Shown: positions 16,176 through 25,053 of the stretch, in pieces
Layout of the letters: each line of letters starts with the position of its first letter
How positions within the stretch are numbered: the stretch's first letter is position 1
Source: VRUE01 sp035318745
Lineage (GTDB): Bacteria > Actinomycetota > Thermoleophilia > Solirubrobacterales > 70-9
Length of the DNA: 64,000 nt
NCBI GenBank assembly: GCA_035318745.1
Contig: DATHEA010000009.1
Coordinates: 53,751 to 117,750, forward strand
Reading direction: 5' to 3'
The notes under the pieces: generated by a model
Database searches by the model: none
What the model was told of the DNA's origin: nothing
The model's input: only the letters and a program-made list of their open reading frames with translations
Position numbers and translations under genes: made by a program

Positions 16176-17735
16176 ATGAAGCCTCGTCCCCTCTTCGCGG
16201 CGCTCGCACTGGCCGCCCTGATCGCTCTCGTGACCGGTTGCGGCAGCAGTGGCTCATCGGGTTCTCAGGTGGCCGAGCTCGCGCCCCCCGGCGCCCCGGT
16301 TTTCGTCGAAGGCACCCTGCAGCCGTCGGGCGAGCTGAAGTCGAACACCGAAGCGATCGCCGAGCGGGTCGCCGGAATCGACAACCTCGGCGACTACGTC
16401 GTCGAAAAACTCGAAAGCTCCGCGCGCGAGGACGGCGAACCTGTCGACTTCGCCAAGGAAGTCGAACCGTGGCTTGGCGAGCGCGCCGGCGTCTTCTTCG
16501 AGCAGCTCGAAGAAGGCAGCGAATTCAGTGGGGCCGGGGCGATCGTCGAATCGACCGATACGGACGCGACGCAGGCATTCGTCGACACCCAGGTCAGGAT
16601 CAGCAAAGATCCGTACAAGGCCGCCTCCTACGAAGGCGTCGACTTCGAGGTCGGGGGCTCGGAAGAAAACGCGATCGGCGTCGTCGGCGACTTTCTCGTC
16701 ATCGCCGAAGGGGAAAAGGTCTTCACGGAAGTGGTCGACGCTTTGAACGGCGAGTCGCTTGCCGCCGAAGACACCTTCTCCAAGGCGATCTCAGCCGCCT
16801 CTGACGGCAGCCTTGCCGACGTCTACGTCGACGTCGGCAAGCTGATCGACCAGTCCGGCGGGCAGATCGACCCGACGGCTCGCCAGATCCTGCAGAACGC
16901 CGGCATCGATCCCAGCGAAGCGACGGCGGTTGCCAGCGTCGTGCCGGGCTCCGATCAGGTCGCGGTCGAATTCAGCAGCGACCTGGCCGGCCAGGAAGCG
17001 CCGACGGGGGACGCGTCGTCGCTGCTCGGCGAACTGCCGGGAGACGCTTTTGCCGGGTTCGCTGTCTCCGGCTTCGGCAAGCAGCTGAACGAGGCGATCG
17101 ACAGCCTCGACAAGCAGGGGATCCCGGGCACGATCCCCCCGAATCAGCTGAAGAAGGGCCTGAAGCAGCTCGGCATCGATCTGGAAGGGTTGGCCGACTC
17201 CGCACAGGACGCCGGCATCTTCGCAACCGGCAACAGCGAAAGCAGCCTCGGAGGTGCGCTCGTGCTGAGCACCAAGGGCTCGAATGCGACCGACACGGTC
17301 TCCAGCATCGTCACCCTGCTGCGCAGCGCCCACGTCGAAGGCGTCAGCGTGCTCGGCGGCAAGTACGCCGGCTTCTCTGTTCACAGCGCCGAACTCGGCA
17401 ATAAGCCACTCGTCGTCGCGGCAAAGGAAGGGCGACTCGCAATCGGCTATGGGCTGCCGGCGACCCTCGACGGCCTGCTGTCGGAAAAGGGCAAGGGCAA
17501 GACGCTCTCCGAAGATCCCGCCTATAGCGACGCCGTCGCCTCGCTCGGCGACACGCCGATCGCCGGCTTCGCCGACGGCCCGGCCGCCCTCAGCCTCGCC
17601 GACGCGCTGATCCCCAGCTCCGACGACGGCTTCGAAGAAGCGAAGAAGTACCTGAAGAGCATCCGCTTCCTAGCCCTCGGTTCCGCCAGTCAGGACGAAC
17701 TGGCGACGGCGAAGCTGATCATCGGCTTGAAGTAG
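16176..17735 (+). CDS. DUF3352-type lipoprotein, function unknown
   Basis: 519-aa exported protein with a lipobox signal (LIALVTGCGSS) and a long region I associate with DUF3352: PPGAPVFVEGTLQP near the N-terminus and repeated AGFADGPAALSLADAL-like segments late in the protein. No catalytic motif is visible. ATG 16176 is chosen because it gives a short Lys/Arg-led lipoprotein signal; ATG 16164 is equally in frame. The gene uses GAA for Glu much more than its GAG-rich neighbour glmS. It could be a surface lipoprotein cotranscribed with glmMS. Confidence 0.75.
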   Translation: MKPRPLFAALALAALIALVTGCGSSGSSGSQVAELAPPGAPVFVEGTLQPSGELKSNTEAIAERVAGIDNLGDYVVEKLESSAREDGEPVDFAKEVEPWLGERAGVFFEQLEEGSEFSGAGAIVESTDTDATQAFVDTQVRISKDPYKAASYEGVDFEVGGSEENAIGVVGDFLVIAEGEKVFTEVVDALNGESLAAEDTFSKAISAASDGSLADVYVDVGKLIDQSGGQIDPTARQILQNAGIDPSEATAVASVVPGSDQVAVEFSSDLAGQEAPTGDASSLLGELPGDAFAGFAVSGFGKQLNEAIDSLDKQGIPGTIPPNQLKKGLKQLGIDLEGLADSAQDAGIFATGNSESSLGGALVLSTKGSNATDTVSSIVTLLRSAHVEGVSVLGGKYAGFSVHSAELGNKPLVVAAKEGRLAIGYGLPATLDGLLSEKGKGKTLSEDPAYSDAVASLGDTPIAGFADGPAALSLADALIPSSDDGFEEAKKYLKSIRFLALGSASQDELATAKLIIGLK

Positions 17736-17738
17736 CTC

Positions 17739-18908
17739 TCAGGTCAGGCTGAGCTGGCGCCGCTCGCGGACGATCCGGAAGGGGTCGTCCGTCTCTCGCG
17801 GGAGACGTTTGGCTCGAATCGCCTCGCGCAACGCCTTTGCCTCTGCGCCGCCCAGGTAGTAACGGGCGCGGCGCTCTCCGATTGCTTCCAAAAGTCCAAG
17901 GTCGACCATCGCTTTCAGGTCGCGCGAGCCGGTCTGATCGCTGATTTGCTCGCCGGTCATCTCCTCGCCGGCGGATCGATAGCTTCCGCGACGGATTCGC
18001 AACCCGTATGCCGTATCGACCAGGGCGGCGGCGCAGCGTTCGGGCAGGCTGTGCCGTTCGGCCAGCGCTACGCAGCCGTTCCACAGCTCCTCGATCTCGC
18101 CGCGCCGTCGTTGCATGGTTCGGATCTGCAGGAAATGAGCGCGCAGGCAGAAGCGAATCCAGGCCCGTGCGTCGCGATCCGGGTGCCATGAGCCTGCCCC
18201 GACGTCCGCGAGCACGTCGTAGTAGGCCTGGGTATTGCGCCCAAGGAACTCCTCGATGCTGGAGAAGACCGGTGCCAGCAGGCGATCCCTTGCGAGGACG
18301 AGTGTCTGGAGGCAGCGTCCCATCCGACCGTTTCCATCGCTGAACGGGTGGATCAGAACCAGATTCAGATGGGCCATCGCCGCCTTGACCAGGACTGGGC
18401 TCTCGTCGCGACGAAGTTCCTGCAGCATCTCTGCGATCAAGACTGGAACCTCATCGCTGGGCGGTCCTTCGTAGACCGTTTCCCCACCTTCCCTTTGGAC
18501 ATAGATGTTGCCGGGGCGCCACTGACCTGGGTTTTTCCGCAGATCGTGTTTGATCATCATGAAATGAAGGCTTTTGAGCAGGCCTTCATCGACCTCGAGT
18601 GTGCTGTCGCCGGCAATCTGCAGAACGTAGGTCATTGCGTCTCGATAGCCGGCCAAGGCAAGCTGGGTCTCCTCGTTCGCGTTGAGGGTCGGCTCGCCCT
18701 CTACCGCAGCCACGACGTCGTCGAGTGAGGCGTTGTAGCCCTCGATGCTGTTGGATCCCTGGACCGCCCGCGCGAAGGCCATCTTCCTAAGCGTCCCCGC
18801 CCATCGGCGTGGCTCTGCCACCCGGCCCTGAAGCTCATCGCGAAGGTCGGCAATCAGTGCCAACACCTCACGCTCATCTTCACAGAGTTCGGGTGTTTCG
18901 AAGATCAT
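17739..18908 (-). CDS. Fic-family protein with N-terminal inhibitory motif and C-terminal winged helix
   Basis: 389 aa. The Fic core carries HPFSDGNGRMGR (187-198), the full HxFx(D/E)GNGRxGR motif for AMP transfer to a target hydroxyl. The N-terminus has S52-N-S-I-E56-G57, matching the (S/T)xxxE(G/N) inhibitory helix of class II Fic enzymes, so activity is probably self-restrained and no separate antitoxin is needed. The last ~80 residues look like a winged helix (MTGEQISDQTGSRDLKAMVDLG). The start codon lies inside one arm of an AT-rich dyad (18907-18952), which suggests autoregulation. The AT-rich upstream DNA hints at acquisition by transfer. Confidence 0.9.
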   Translation of the reverse strand: MIFETPELCEDEREVLALIADLRDELQGRVAEPRRWAGTLRKMAFARAVQGSNSIEGYNASLDDVVAAVEGEPTLNANEETQLALAGYRDAMTYVLQIAGDSTLEVDEGLLKSLHFMMIKHDLRKNPGQWRPGNIYVQREGGETVYEGPPSDEVPVLIAEMLQELRRDESPVLVKAAMAHLNLVLIHPFSDGNGRMGRCLQTLVLARDRLLAPVFSSIEEFLGRNTQAYYDVLADVGAGSWHPDRDARAWIRFCLRAHFLQIRTMQRRRGEIEELWNGCVALAERHSLPERCAAALVDTAYGLRIRRGSYRSAGEEMTGEQISDQTGSRDLKAMVDLGLLEAIGERRARYYLGGAEAKALREAIRAKRLPRETDDPFRIVRERRQLSLT

Positions 18909-18952
18909 GACGTTTACAAAGTATCAATTATAAGATGTTTTGTAAATGTCAT
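18907..18952 (-). promoter_or_regulatory. Fic promoter flanked by a 14-bp inverted repeat
   Basis: Arms ATGACGTTTACAAA (18907-18920) and TTTGTAAATGTCAT (18939-18952) are complementary at 13 of 14 positions around an 18-bp spacer. On the minus strand the spacer contains a consensus -10 hexamer TATAAT (plus positions 18927-18932), about 19 nt before the fic start codon at 18906-18908. The promoter core is thus boxed in by the dyad, as expected for a repressor operator. A further partial half-site (ATAACGTCAT, 18951-18960) abuts it. The repressor is not identified; the Fic winged helix is the nearest candidate. Confidence 0.65.
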
Positions 18953-19025
18953 AACGTCATCAGTCACCGCACCGGACGTCTACCACGCCATCACCGGCAC
19001 GCTTGGCGGGCTAGGCTGATCACGC

Positions 19026-20558
19026 ATGGAGCCTTGGCTCGACCCCCTCTATGACGCCGATGGGATGCGCGTCCTCGATCGCTGGGCGATCGAGGATCAG
19101 GGCGTGCCGTCGCTGGAGCTGATGGAGGCGGCGGGACGAGCGGTGGCGGAGGCGGTAGGGGAGTTGGCGCCGGATGGGCCGGTGCGGGTCGTCTGCGGCA
19201 AGGGCAACAACGCCGGCGACGGACTGGTTGCCGCCAGATACCTGCGCGAGGCCGGCTTCGCGGTCGATGCGCTGCTGCTCTGGCCGGCGGATGAGCTGAG
19301 CGGCGATGCGTCCGCCAACCTGGAGCGCTTCCCCGCTGAGTATGTGGACGGCGACCTCGCTCCATGGCTTGCGGATTCCGGCGCGATCGTCGACGCGATC
19401 TTCGGCACCGGATTCTCGGGTGAGCCGCGCGAGCCGGCCCTGGCAGCGATTGTCGCGATCGATGCCTGTGACGCCCCCGTCGTCGCCTGCGACATCGCCT
19501 CCGGCGTCGATGCCTCCAGCGGCGGGGTCGCGGGGGCGGCAGTCGAAGCAGACCTGACCATCAGCTTTCATGCGGCCAAGCTCGGTCACCGGGTAGCTCC
19601 CGGAAAGTGGCACAGCGGCGAGTTGCGCGTGGCGCCGATCGGGATCCCCCTGGGCGCACCCGCTCAGCCCGCGGCTGGGACGATCGGCGCCTCGGTGCTG
19701 GGGCTGGCGCCGCGACGTGGGGCGCGCTCGACCAAGTTCAGCTCCGGGCAGGTGACGATCGCGGGCGGCTCGCGCGGGCTCACCGGCGCCGTGCAGATGT
19801 CTTCGCTGGCGGCGATCCGGGCCGGCGCGGGCTACGCGACGGTGGCGGTCCCGGCAGACCTCGAGCCGATCTTCGAGCAGGGGCAGGCGGAGGTGATGTC
19901 GGTCGGCTGTTCCGGTGGCGACGGTTGCCTCGCGCCGGGATCGGCCAAGCCGCTGCTGCGTGCCTTCGAGCGTGCCGCGGCCGGAGTTCTCGGCCCCGGT
20001 CTGGGGCGCGATCCTGGCTCGGTCGAACTCGCCCGCGAGGTTCTGGCCGCGATCGAGGCGCCGCTGGTGCTCGACGCCGACGGCCTCAACGCCTTCGCGG
20101 GCGAGTTGGGCAGGATCGCAGCGCGCAGTGCGCCGACTTTGCTCACTCCGCATGCGGGAGAGCTGGGCCGGCTGCTCGGCCGCTCCTCCGAGGAGATCTC
20201 CGAGCATCGCCTCGAAGCGGCACGGGAAGCGGCGCGGGAAGCCGAAGCGGTGGTGGTGCTGAAGGGCGACGACACGATCGTCACCGATGGCAAGCGCGTC
20301 GCCGTCAACTCGCTTGCGGCGCCCGCGCTGGCCACCGCGGGCACGGGGGATGTCCTCTCCGGAATCGCCGCGGCGCTGCTGGCGCGCGGCCTCGAGCCTT
20401 TCGCCGCCGCCTGCGCCGCGGTCCTCACCCACGCCCGCGCCGGTCGTGAGGCCGCCCTCCGCATCGGCGCCGCCGAGTCGGTGATCGCCACCGACGTGAT
20501 CGACTCGATTGCGCTGGGGATGCGTCCGAGTCAGTCATCCAGCGCCTCGGTCGAATAA
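19026..20558 (+). CDS. nnrDE: Bifunctional NAD(P)HX epimerase / ADP-dependent dehydratase
   Basis: Repairs hydrated NADH and NADPH. 510 aa: an N-terminal YjeF_N epimerase (about 1-210; GKGNNAGDGLVAARYL, and D/G-rich ASGVDASSG) followed by a ribokinase-like dehydratase (about 225-510; LTPHAGELGRL and the nucleotide site GTGDVLSGIAAALLARG). The fused order is the usual bacterial arrangement. It heads the nnrDE-CBS-alr-cca run on the plus strand; the start lies about 115 nt from the divergent fic gene. Confidence 0.95.
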   Translation: MEPWLDPLYDADGMRVLDRWAIEDQGVPSLELMEAAGRAVAEAVGELAPDGPVRVVCGKGNNAGDGLVAARYLREAGFAVDALLLWPADELSGDASANLERFPAEYVDGDLAPWLADSGAIVDAIFGTGFSGEPREPALAAIVAIDACDAPVVACDIASGVDASSGGVAGAAVEADLTISFHAAKLGHRVAPGKWHSGELRVAPIGIPLGAPAQPAAGTIGASVLGLAPRRGARSTKFSSGQVTIAGGSRGLTGAVQMSSLAAIRAGAGYATVAVPADLEPIFEQGQAEVMSVGCSGGDGCLAPGSAKPLLRAFERAAAGVLGPGLGRDPGSVELAREVLAAIEAPLVLDADGLNAFAGELGRIAARSAPTLLTPHAGELGRLLGRSSEEISEHRLEAAREAAREAEAVVVLKGDDTIVTDGKRVAVNSLAAPALATAGTGDVLSGIAAALLARGLEPFAAACAAVLTHARAGREAALRIGAAESVIATDVIDSIALGMRPSQSSSASVE

Positions 20559-20568
20559 TCTCGCCGGG

Positions 20569-21027
20569 ATGAAGACCGCCGCCGAGATCATGGATACCTC
20601 AGTGCCGAGCGTTTCTCCTGACGCCGACGCCCGCAGCGCGATCGAGCTGCTGGCCAAGACCGACAAGGGGGCGATCCCGGTTGTCGACGAGGAGTACAAG
20701 GTGGTCGGGATCGTCAGCGACTCCGATCTGATCCTCAGCGACGAGGAGTCCGACCTCCACCTGCCGCACTACCTCAACATCATGGGCGGCGTCGTTTTCG
20801 TCGGCTCGATGAAGGGCTTCGAGAAGCGCCTCGACAAGGCGTTCGCGACCAAGGTCTCGGAGCTGATGACCGCCGACCCGGTCGTCGTCAACGATTACGC
20901 AAGCGCCGAGACGGTGGCGCGGAGGATCGCCGACGAGCACCACAACCATCTTCCCGTGGTCGACGACGAGGGTCGCTTCGTCGGAATGGTCACGCGGGCC
21001 GACGCGCTAGCCGCGCTCGTCGAGTAG
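20569..21027 (+). CDS. CBS-domain pair protein
   Basis: 152 aa consisting of two CBS motifs (about 5-60 and 95-152), with a ~35-residue insert between them (LPHYLNIMGGVVFVGSMKGFEKR). Tandem CBS domains normally bind adenosine nucleotides and sense energy state; no catalytic partner domain is attached. ATG 20569, 10 nt after nnrDE, gives the family-like start MKTAAEIMDTSVPSVSP. It ends 2 nt before alr, so it is part of the operon. The target is unknown. Another, shorter CBS protein is encoded at 38755. Confidence 0.85.
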   Translation: MKTAAEIMDTSVPSVSPDADARSAIELLAKTDKGAIPVVDEEYKVVGIVSDSDLILSDEESDLHLPHYLNIMGGVVFVGSMKGFEKRLDKAFATKVSELMTADPVVVNDYASAETVARRIADEHHNHLPVVDDEGRFVGMVTRADALAALVE

Positions 21028-21029
21028 CC

Positions 21030-22136
21030 ATGGCGCGGGCGGTCGCCCGGATCGACCTCGGCGCGGTGCGGCAGAACAGCGCCCGGCTGAAGGCCGAGCT
21101 GGGCGAGGCGGAGCTATGCGCGGTGGTCAAGGCCGACGGCTACGGGCACGGTGACGAGGCTTGCGCCGAGGCGGCTCTGGCCGGCGGCGCGACGCGGCTG
21201 GCGGTGGCGACCGCCGGCGAGGCCGAGCGCCTCGGCCGCCGCCTGGCCCACGTTTCCCTCTTGACTATGGGCGCGTTGGCGCCCGAGGAGCTCGATACGG
21301 CGCTCGAGGCAGGGTCCGAGGTGGCCGTCTGGCGGCGCGGCTTCCTCGACCTCGTCGCGGCGCGGGCCCGCGCTCACGGGCGCCCAGCCCGCGTGCACGT
21401 CAAGTACGACAGCGGCATGGGCCGGCTCGGCAGCCGCGACCCCGAGGCCGTGCTCGATCTTCTGCGTACCTGCGCCGAGAGCCCCGATCTCGAGCCGGCC
21501 GGCGTCTGGACCCACTTCGCCACCGCCGACGAACCGGAGTCGAGCTTTTTCGAGGAGCAGCTCGACCGCTTCGCTCCGCTGGCCGAAGCGGCCAAGAGCG
21601 AGTTCCCGGCGGTCGTCGTCCATGCCGCCAACAGCGCCGCGGTATTCCGCGAGGGCCGCTCGCACTTCGACATGGCGCGCTGCGGCGTGGCCGTCTACGG
21701 CCTCGACCCTTTCCAGGGCGATCCTGCCGAGCGGGGACTGCGCCCGGCGCTCTCCCTGCGCTCATACGTTGCCGACGTCAAGCCCTTCGAAGCAGGCGCC
21801 AGCGCTGGGTACGGGCAGACCTGGCGGGCCGAGCGAGATACCTGCGTCGGCGTGTTGCCGCTGGGCTATGGCGACGGCGTCCGCCGCGGCCTCTCCAACA
21901 ACGCCGAGGTGCTGATCGGTGGCCGCCGCTTCCCCCTGATCGGCACGGTCTCGATGGACAACGTCACCGTCGACCTCGGTCCCGGCACCGACGTCGAGGC
22001 GGGCGCTGAGGCGGTGCTGATCGGCTCGCAGGGTGGGGAGACGATCCTTGCCGAGGATCTGGCCAGGCGACTGGGCACGATCAACTACGAGATCACCTGC
22101 GGGATCTCGGCCCGCGTCCCCAGGGTGCAGGCTTGA
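21030..22136 (+). CDS. alr: Alanine racemase
   Basis: PLP enzyme making D-alanine for the cell wall. 368 aa: PLP lysine K34 in VVKADGYGHG, the phosphate-binding barrel, and the catalytic tyrosine of the C-terminal beta domain in SAGYGQTW. IGTVSMDNVTVDLG and the ISARVPRV end are typical. Normal length. The stop overlaps the next gene's TTG start (TTGA). Confidence 0.96.
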   Translation: MARAVARIDLGAVRQNSARLKAELGEAELCAVVKADGYGHGDEACAEAALAGGATRLAVATAGEAERLGRRLAHVSLLTMGALAPEELDTALEAGSEVAVWRRGFLDLVAARARAHGRPARVHVKYDSGMGRLGSRDPEAVLDLLRTCAESPDLEPAGVWTHFATADEPESSFFEEQLDRFAPLAEAAKSEFPAVVVHAANSAAVFREGRSHFDMARCGVAVYGLDPFQGDPAERGLRPALSLRSYVADVKPFEAGASAGYGQTWRAERDTCVGVLPLGYGDGVRRGLSNNAEVLIGGRRFPLIGTVSMDNVTVDLGPGTDVEAGAEAVLIGSQGGETILAEDLARRLGTINYEITCGISARVPRVQA

Positions 22137-23554
22137 GCCTCCCCAAGGGTCTCGACAGCGCACCGCTGGTCGACCTGGTCCGGCGCGCTCTAGCGGAGTA
22201 TGGAGCGGAGGCTTGGATCGCCGGGGGCGCCGTTCGCGATGCGGCCATGGGTCGTGAGGTCGCCGACCTCGACCTTGCCGTCGCCGGCGACCCCGCCCGA
22301 GCGGCGAGAGCGGTTGCGCGCGAGGGGGATGGACATGCGTTCGAGCTCTCGGCGGAGTTCGCGACCTGGCGGGCAGTGGCCCGCGATCGCAGCTGGCAGG
22401 TCGACGCCACGGCCTTGCGCGGCGAGACGATCGAGGCGGACCTGGCGGCGCGCGACTTCACCTTGGGCGCCGTCGCGGTGCCGCTTGCCGGCGGGGAGCC
22501 GATCGACCCCTACGGTGGCCTCGGCGATCTGGAGCGACGCCTGCTGCGCGTCGTCGCCGATGGCAGCTTCCGCGCCGATCCGCTGCGCCTCTTGCGTGCC
22601 GCCCGCCTCGCCGCCGACCTCGGGTTGGAAGTGGATCCTGGCACCGTTGCTCTGGCCAGGTCCGAGGCGCAGCTTGCCGCCGAGCCTGCCGGCGAGCGCC
22701 AGCTGGCCGAGCTGCGGCAGCTGATCGGCGGCCCCGACCCGCTGCGTGGCGTGGCGCTGCTCGACGAGCTTGGCCTCACGGCCGTCGTCCTGCCCGAGCT
22801 GGAGGCTCTGCGCGGAGTCGAGCAGGGGCCGAACCATCACCTCGACGTGCACGGCCACACCCTGGCTGTGCTGGAGCAGACGCTCGAAGTCGAGTCCGAC
22901 CTGGAGCGGTTCGCCGGCGAGCGGGCGGCCGAAACCCGCGACCTGCTCGACGAGCCGCTCGCCGACGAGATGAGCCGCGGCACCGCGCTGCGCTTCGGTG
23001 CCCTCTTGCACGACATCGGCAAGCCGGCGACGAGGGGCGAGCGCGACGGCTACGTGACCTTCATCGGTCACGACAGCGTCGGGGTCGGGATCGTCGCCGG
23101 GATCTGCCGGCGTCTGCGGGCCAGCAGCCGGCTCACCCGCCACCTGCAGGGGCTGACGCTGCACCATCTGCGCCTCGGCTTCCTCGTCCACGAGGCGCCG
23201 CTTCCGCCGCGCCGCGTTCACGAGTACCTGCGGGCGACCGAGCCCGTCGGCGTCGACGTCACCCTGCTCACCGTCGCCGACCGGCTTTCCGCCCGGGGCA
23301 GCGGCCCCCTCGCCACCGGGGAGGCGATCGAGGCGCATCTTTCCCTCGCGCGGCAGATGCTGGCGGCGGCGCTGGACTGGCACCGCCAGGGGCCGCCCGA
23401 GCCGCTCTTGCGCGGCGACGAGCTGGCCGCCGAGCTCGGCATCGCGCCTGGACCCGAGCTGGGCGACCTGCTGGCCGAGATCGAGGCGGCCCAGTACGCG
23501 GGCGAGGTGGCCGACCGGCAAGCCGCGATTGAGCACCTGCGTCGAAAAAGGTGA
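22133..23554 (+). CDS. cca: tRNA nucleotidyltransferase/poly(A) polymerase family protein with HD domain
   Basis: 473 aa, class II nucleotidyltransferase: GGAVRD at 31-36, catalytic D45 and D47 (DLDLAV), an RNA-binding helical region, then an HD domain (LLHDIGKPAT). It could add CCA to tRNA 3' ends. The only tRNA gene here (59626-59699) does not encode CCA, consistent with a need for such an enzyme. Poly(A) polymerase activity cannot be excluded from sequence. TTG start overlaps the alr stop. Confidence 0.85.
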   Translation: MSLPKGLDSAPLVDLVRRALAEYGAEAWIAGGAVRDAAMGREVADLDLAVAGDPARAARAVAREGDGHAFELSAEFATWRAVARDRSWQVDATALRGETIEADLAARDFTLGAVAVPLAGGEPIDPYGGLGDLERRLLRVVADGSFRADPLRLLRAARLAADLGLEVDPGTVALARSEAQLAAEPAGERQLAELRQLIGGPDPLRGVALLDELGLTAVVLPELEALRGVEQGPNHHLDVHGHTLAVLEQTLEVESDLERFAGERAAETRDLLDEPLADEMSRGTALRFGALLHDIGKPATRGERDGYVTFIGHDSVGVGIVAGICRRLRASSRLTRHLQGLTLHHLRLGFLVHEAPLPPRRVHEYLRATEPVGVDVTLLTVADRLSARGSGPLATGEAIEAHLSLARQMLAAALDWHRQGPPEPLLRGDELAAELGIAPGPELGDLLAEIEAAQYAGEVADRQAAIEHLRRKR

Positions 23555-23595
23555 GGCGGAGCGCCGAGCGAGCAAGCAATCCATATCTGATTCTC

Positions 23596-23624
23596 TTGCG
23601 CAGCGAGCGAGGCGCGACTGTTAT
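23596..23624 (+). promoter_or_regulatory. Candidate infA promoter
   Basis: TTGCGC (23596-23601) and TGTTAT (23619-23624) with 17-nt spacing lie in the 93-nt gap before infA. Each hexamer matches a vegetative consensus at only about four positions, so this is tentative. Confidence 0.3.
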
Positions 23625-23647
23625 GTCTCAGGTACGCTGCTCGCCGC

Positions 23648-23866
23648 ATGGGCAAAGAGGAGAAGATCGAGATGGAGGGCGAGATCACCGAGGCCCTCCC
23701 CAACACGATGTTCCGGGTCAAGCTCGACAACGACCACGAGGTCCTCGGCCACATCTCGGGCAAGATGCGCCGTCACTACATCCGCATCCTCCCCGGCGAC
23801 CGGGTCAAGATCGAGCTTTCGCCTTACGACCTCGATCGAGGTCGAATTACGTATCGCTACAAATAG
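23648..23866 (+). CDS. infA: Translation initiation factor IF-1
   Basis: 72-aa single OB-fold protein that binds the 30S A site during initiation. The family signature is clear: MEGEITEALPNTMFRV, GHISGKMRRHYIRILPGDRV and the C-terminal RGRITYRYK. Here it stands apart from any ribosomal protein operon, behind cca. Its last 10 nt overlap the convergent GH63-like gene tail to tail. Confidence 0.97.
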   Translation: MGKEEKIEMEGEITEALPNTMFRVKLDNDHEVLGHISGKMRRHYIRILPGDRVKIELSPYDLDRGRITYRYK

Positions 23867-25053
23867 CTGCTCGCGACCTTCGGGTCTGGATTAGCCAGCT
23901 CGGCAACCAAAGCCGACCAGGCAAAGTCCTTGGCCCCCAAACCTTTGCCGGTTCGCGGGTCGTAGTACTCGCGTAGCCCTTCGCGCTCCACTGCCCCGAT
24001 CAGACCATTGGCCATCTTGTTCGCCTCTTGGTGGTAGCCCAGGCGGCGCAGGCCGATCCAGAGCAGCCAAGCGGCGTTGATCCAGGTGGGGCCACGCCAG
24101 TAGCGGCGGATCGGGCCGCGGCCGCCATTGGGCTCATAGCTGGGCTCGCTGATGGCGACCGACGGCGGCGCGACCGGAGTGAGGAGCTCTCCGGGGTCGA
24201 GCAGGTGCTCCTCAACCATGCGGCGACCGATCTCCTCGGGCAGGTCGGGCAGGGCGAGCGGGGCGAGCGCCGCCCAGGTGAGCACACCCGGCCGGGTGCC
24301 CCCGGGCTGGGCCTCGTCGAGGAAGAGGCCGCGACGCTCGTCCCAGAGCCGATCGATCAGCGCCGCGGTTGCCGAGGGGCGGCCCAGGGCCTGCAGCGAG
24401 AGCGACCAGAGCGTGTTGACCACGGTCTCGCAGAGCACCGGACCGCCGCGGTCGCGGACCCGGCGGGCGTCGAAGCCGAGCTGCCGGTTCCGGCGCACCA
24501 AGAGAGGGAAGCCGATCCGCCCGTTGGCCCGCCGGCCCCAGACCGGTTCGAACTTGGGCGAGGCGTCGAGTCCGGACTCGTCGGGCTGCACGATCCAGAG
24601 CAGTCCGTCGCCCTCAAGGTCGCGGTGGCGCGCCAGCCAGTCGGCCTGAGCGACGACTCCCGGCTCGGTGGCCGGATCCTCGACGGCGATGCTCCAGGCC
24701 CAGGCAAGCAGCGGCGGCTGGATCGTCTCGGTTTGGAACGAGCTGCGTGAGGCGACGTTGTAGAAGGGCAGCCGGCCAAGCGAGACGGGGCGATCCCAGA
24801 AGATCGTGTGACCGATGAAGCCGTCCTCCCGCTGTGCGGCGAGCAGGCTCTCCAACTCCGTCCGAGCCCGCGCAGGGTCGAAGCGCCGCCAGGCGATCGC
24901 CGCGAAGCACGAGTCCCAATACCACTGCCACGGGTAGCGTCCGGGGCTGGGCTGGGTGTAGGCGAACCCGGCCTTGTCTCGCCTGCCCTCCAGCCAGTTC
25001 TGGCGCAGGACGCGCTCGGCGATCTCCGTTGCGCTCTCCCGTGGCTCGGTCAC
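23857..25053 (-). CDS. GH63/MGH1-like glycoside hydrolase
   Basis: 398-aa (alpha/alpha)6-barrel type glycosidase. Diagnostic segments: YPWQWYWDSCFAAIAW near the N-terminus, the mid region with NTLWSLSLQALG, then RGPTWINAAWLLWIGLRRLGY and the C-terminal EYYDPRTGKGLGAKDFAWSALV. This pattern is that of mannosylglycerate hydrolases and related GH63 enzymes; the actual substrate is uncertain. No signal peptide, so cytoplasmic. GTG start at 25053 overlaps the stop of the upstream permease (GTGA). It is last in a six-gene minus-strand operon. Confidence 0.8.
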   Translation of the reverse strand: MTEPRESATEIAERVLRQNWLEGRRDKAGFAYTQPSPGRYPWQWYWDSCFAAIAWRRFDPARARTELESLLAAQREDGFIGHTIFWDRPVSLGRLPFYNVASRSSFQTETIQPPLLAWAWSIAVEDPATEPGVVAQADWLARHRDLEGDGLLWIVQPDESGLDASPKFEPVWGRRANGRIGFPLLVRRNRQLGFDARRVRDRGGPVLCETVVNTLWSLSLQALGRPSATAALIDRLWDERRGLFLDEAQPGGTRPGVLTWAALAPLALPDLPEEIGRRMVEEHLLDPGELLTPVAPPSVAISEPSYEPNGGRGPIRRYWRGPTWINAAWLLWIGLRRLGYHQEANKMANGLIGAVEREGLREYYDPRTGKGLGAKDFAWSALVAELANPDPKVASSYL

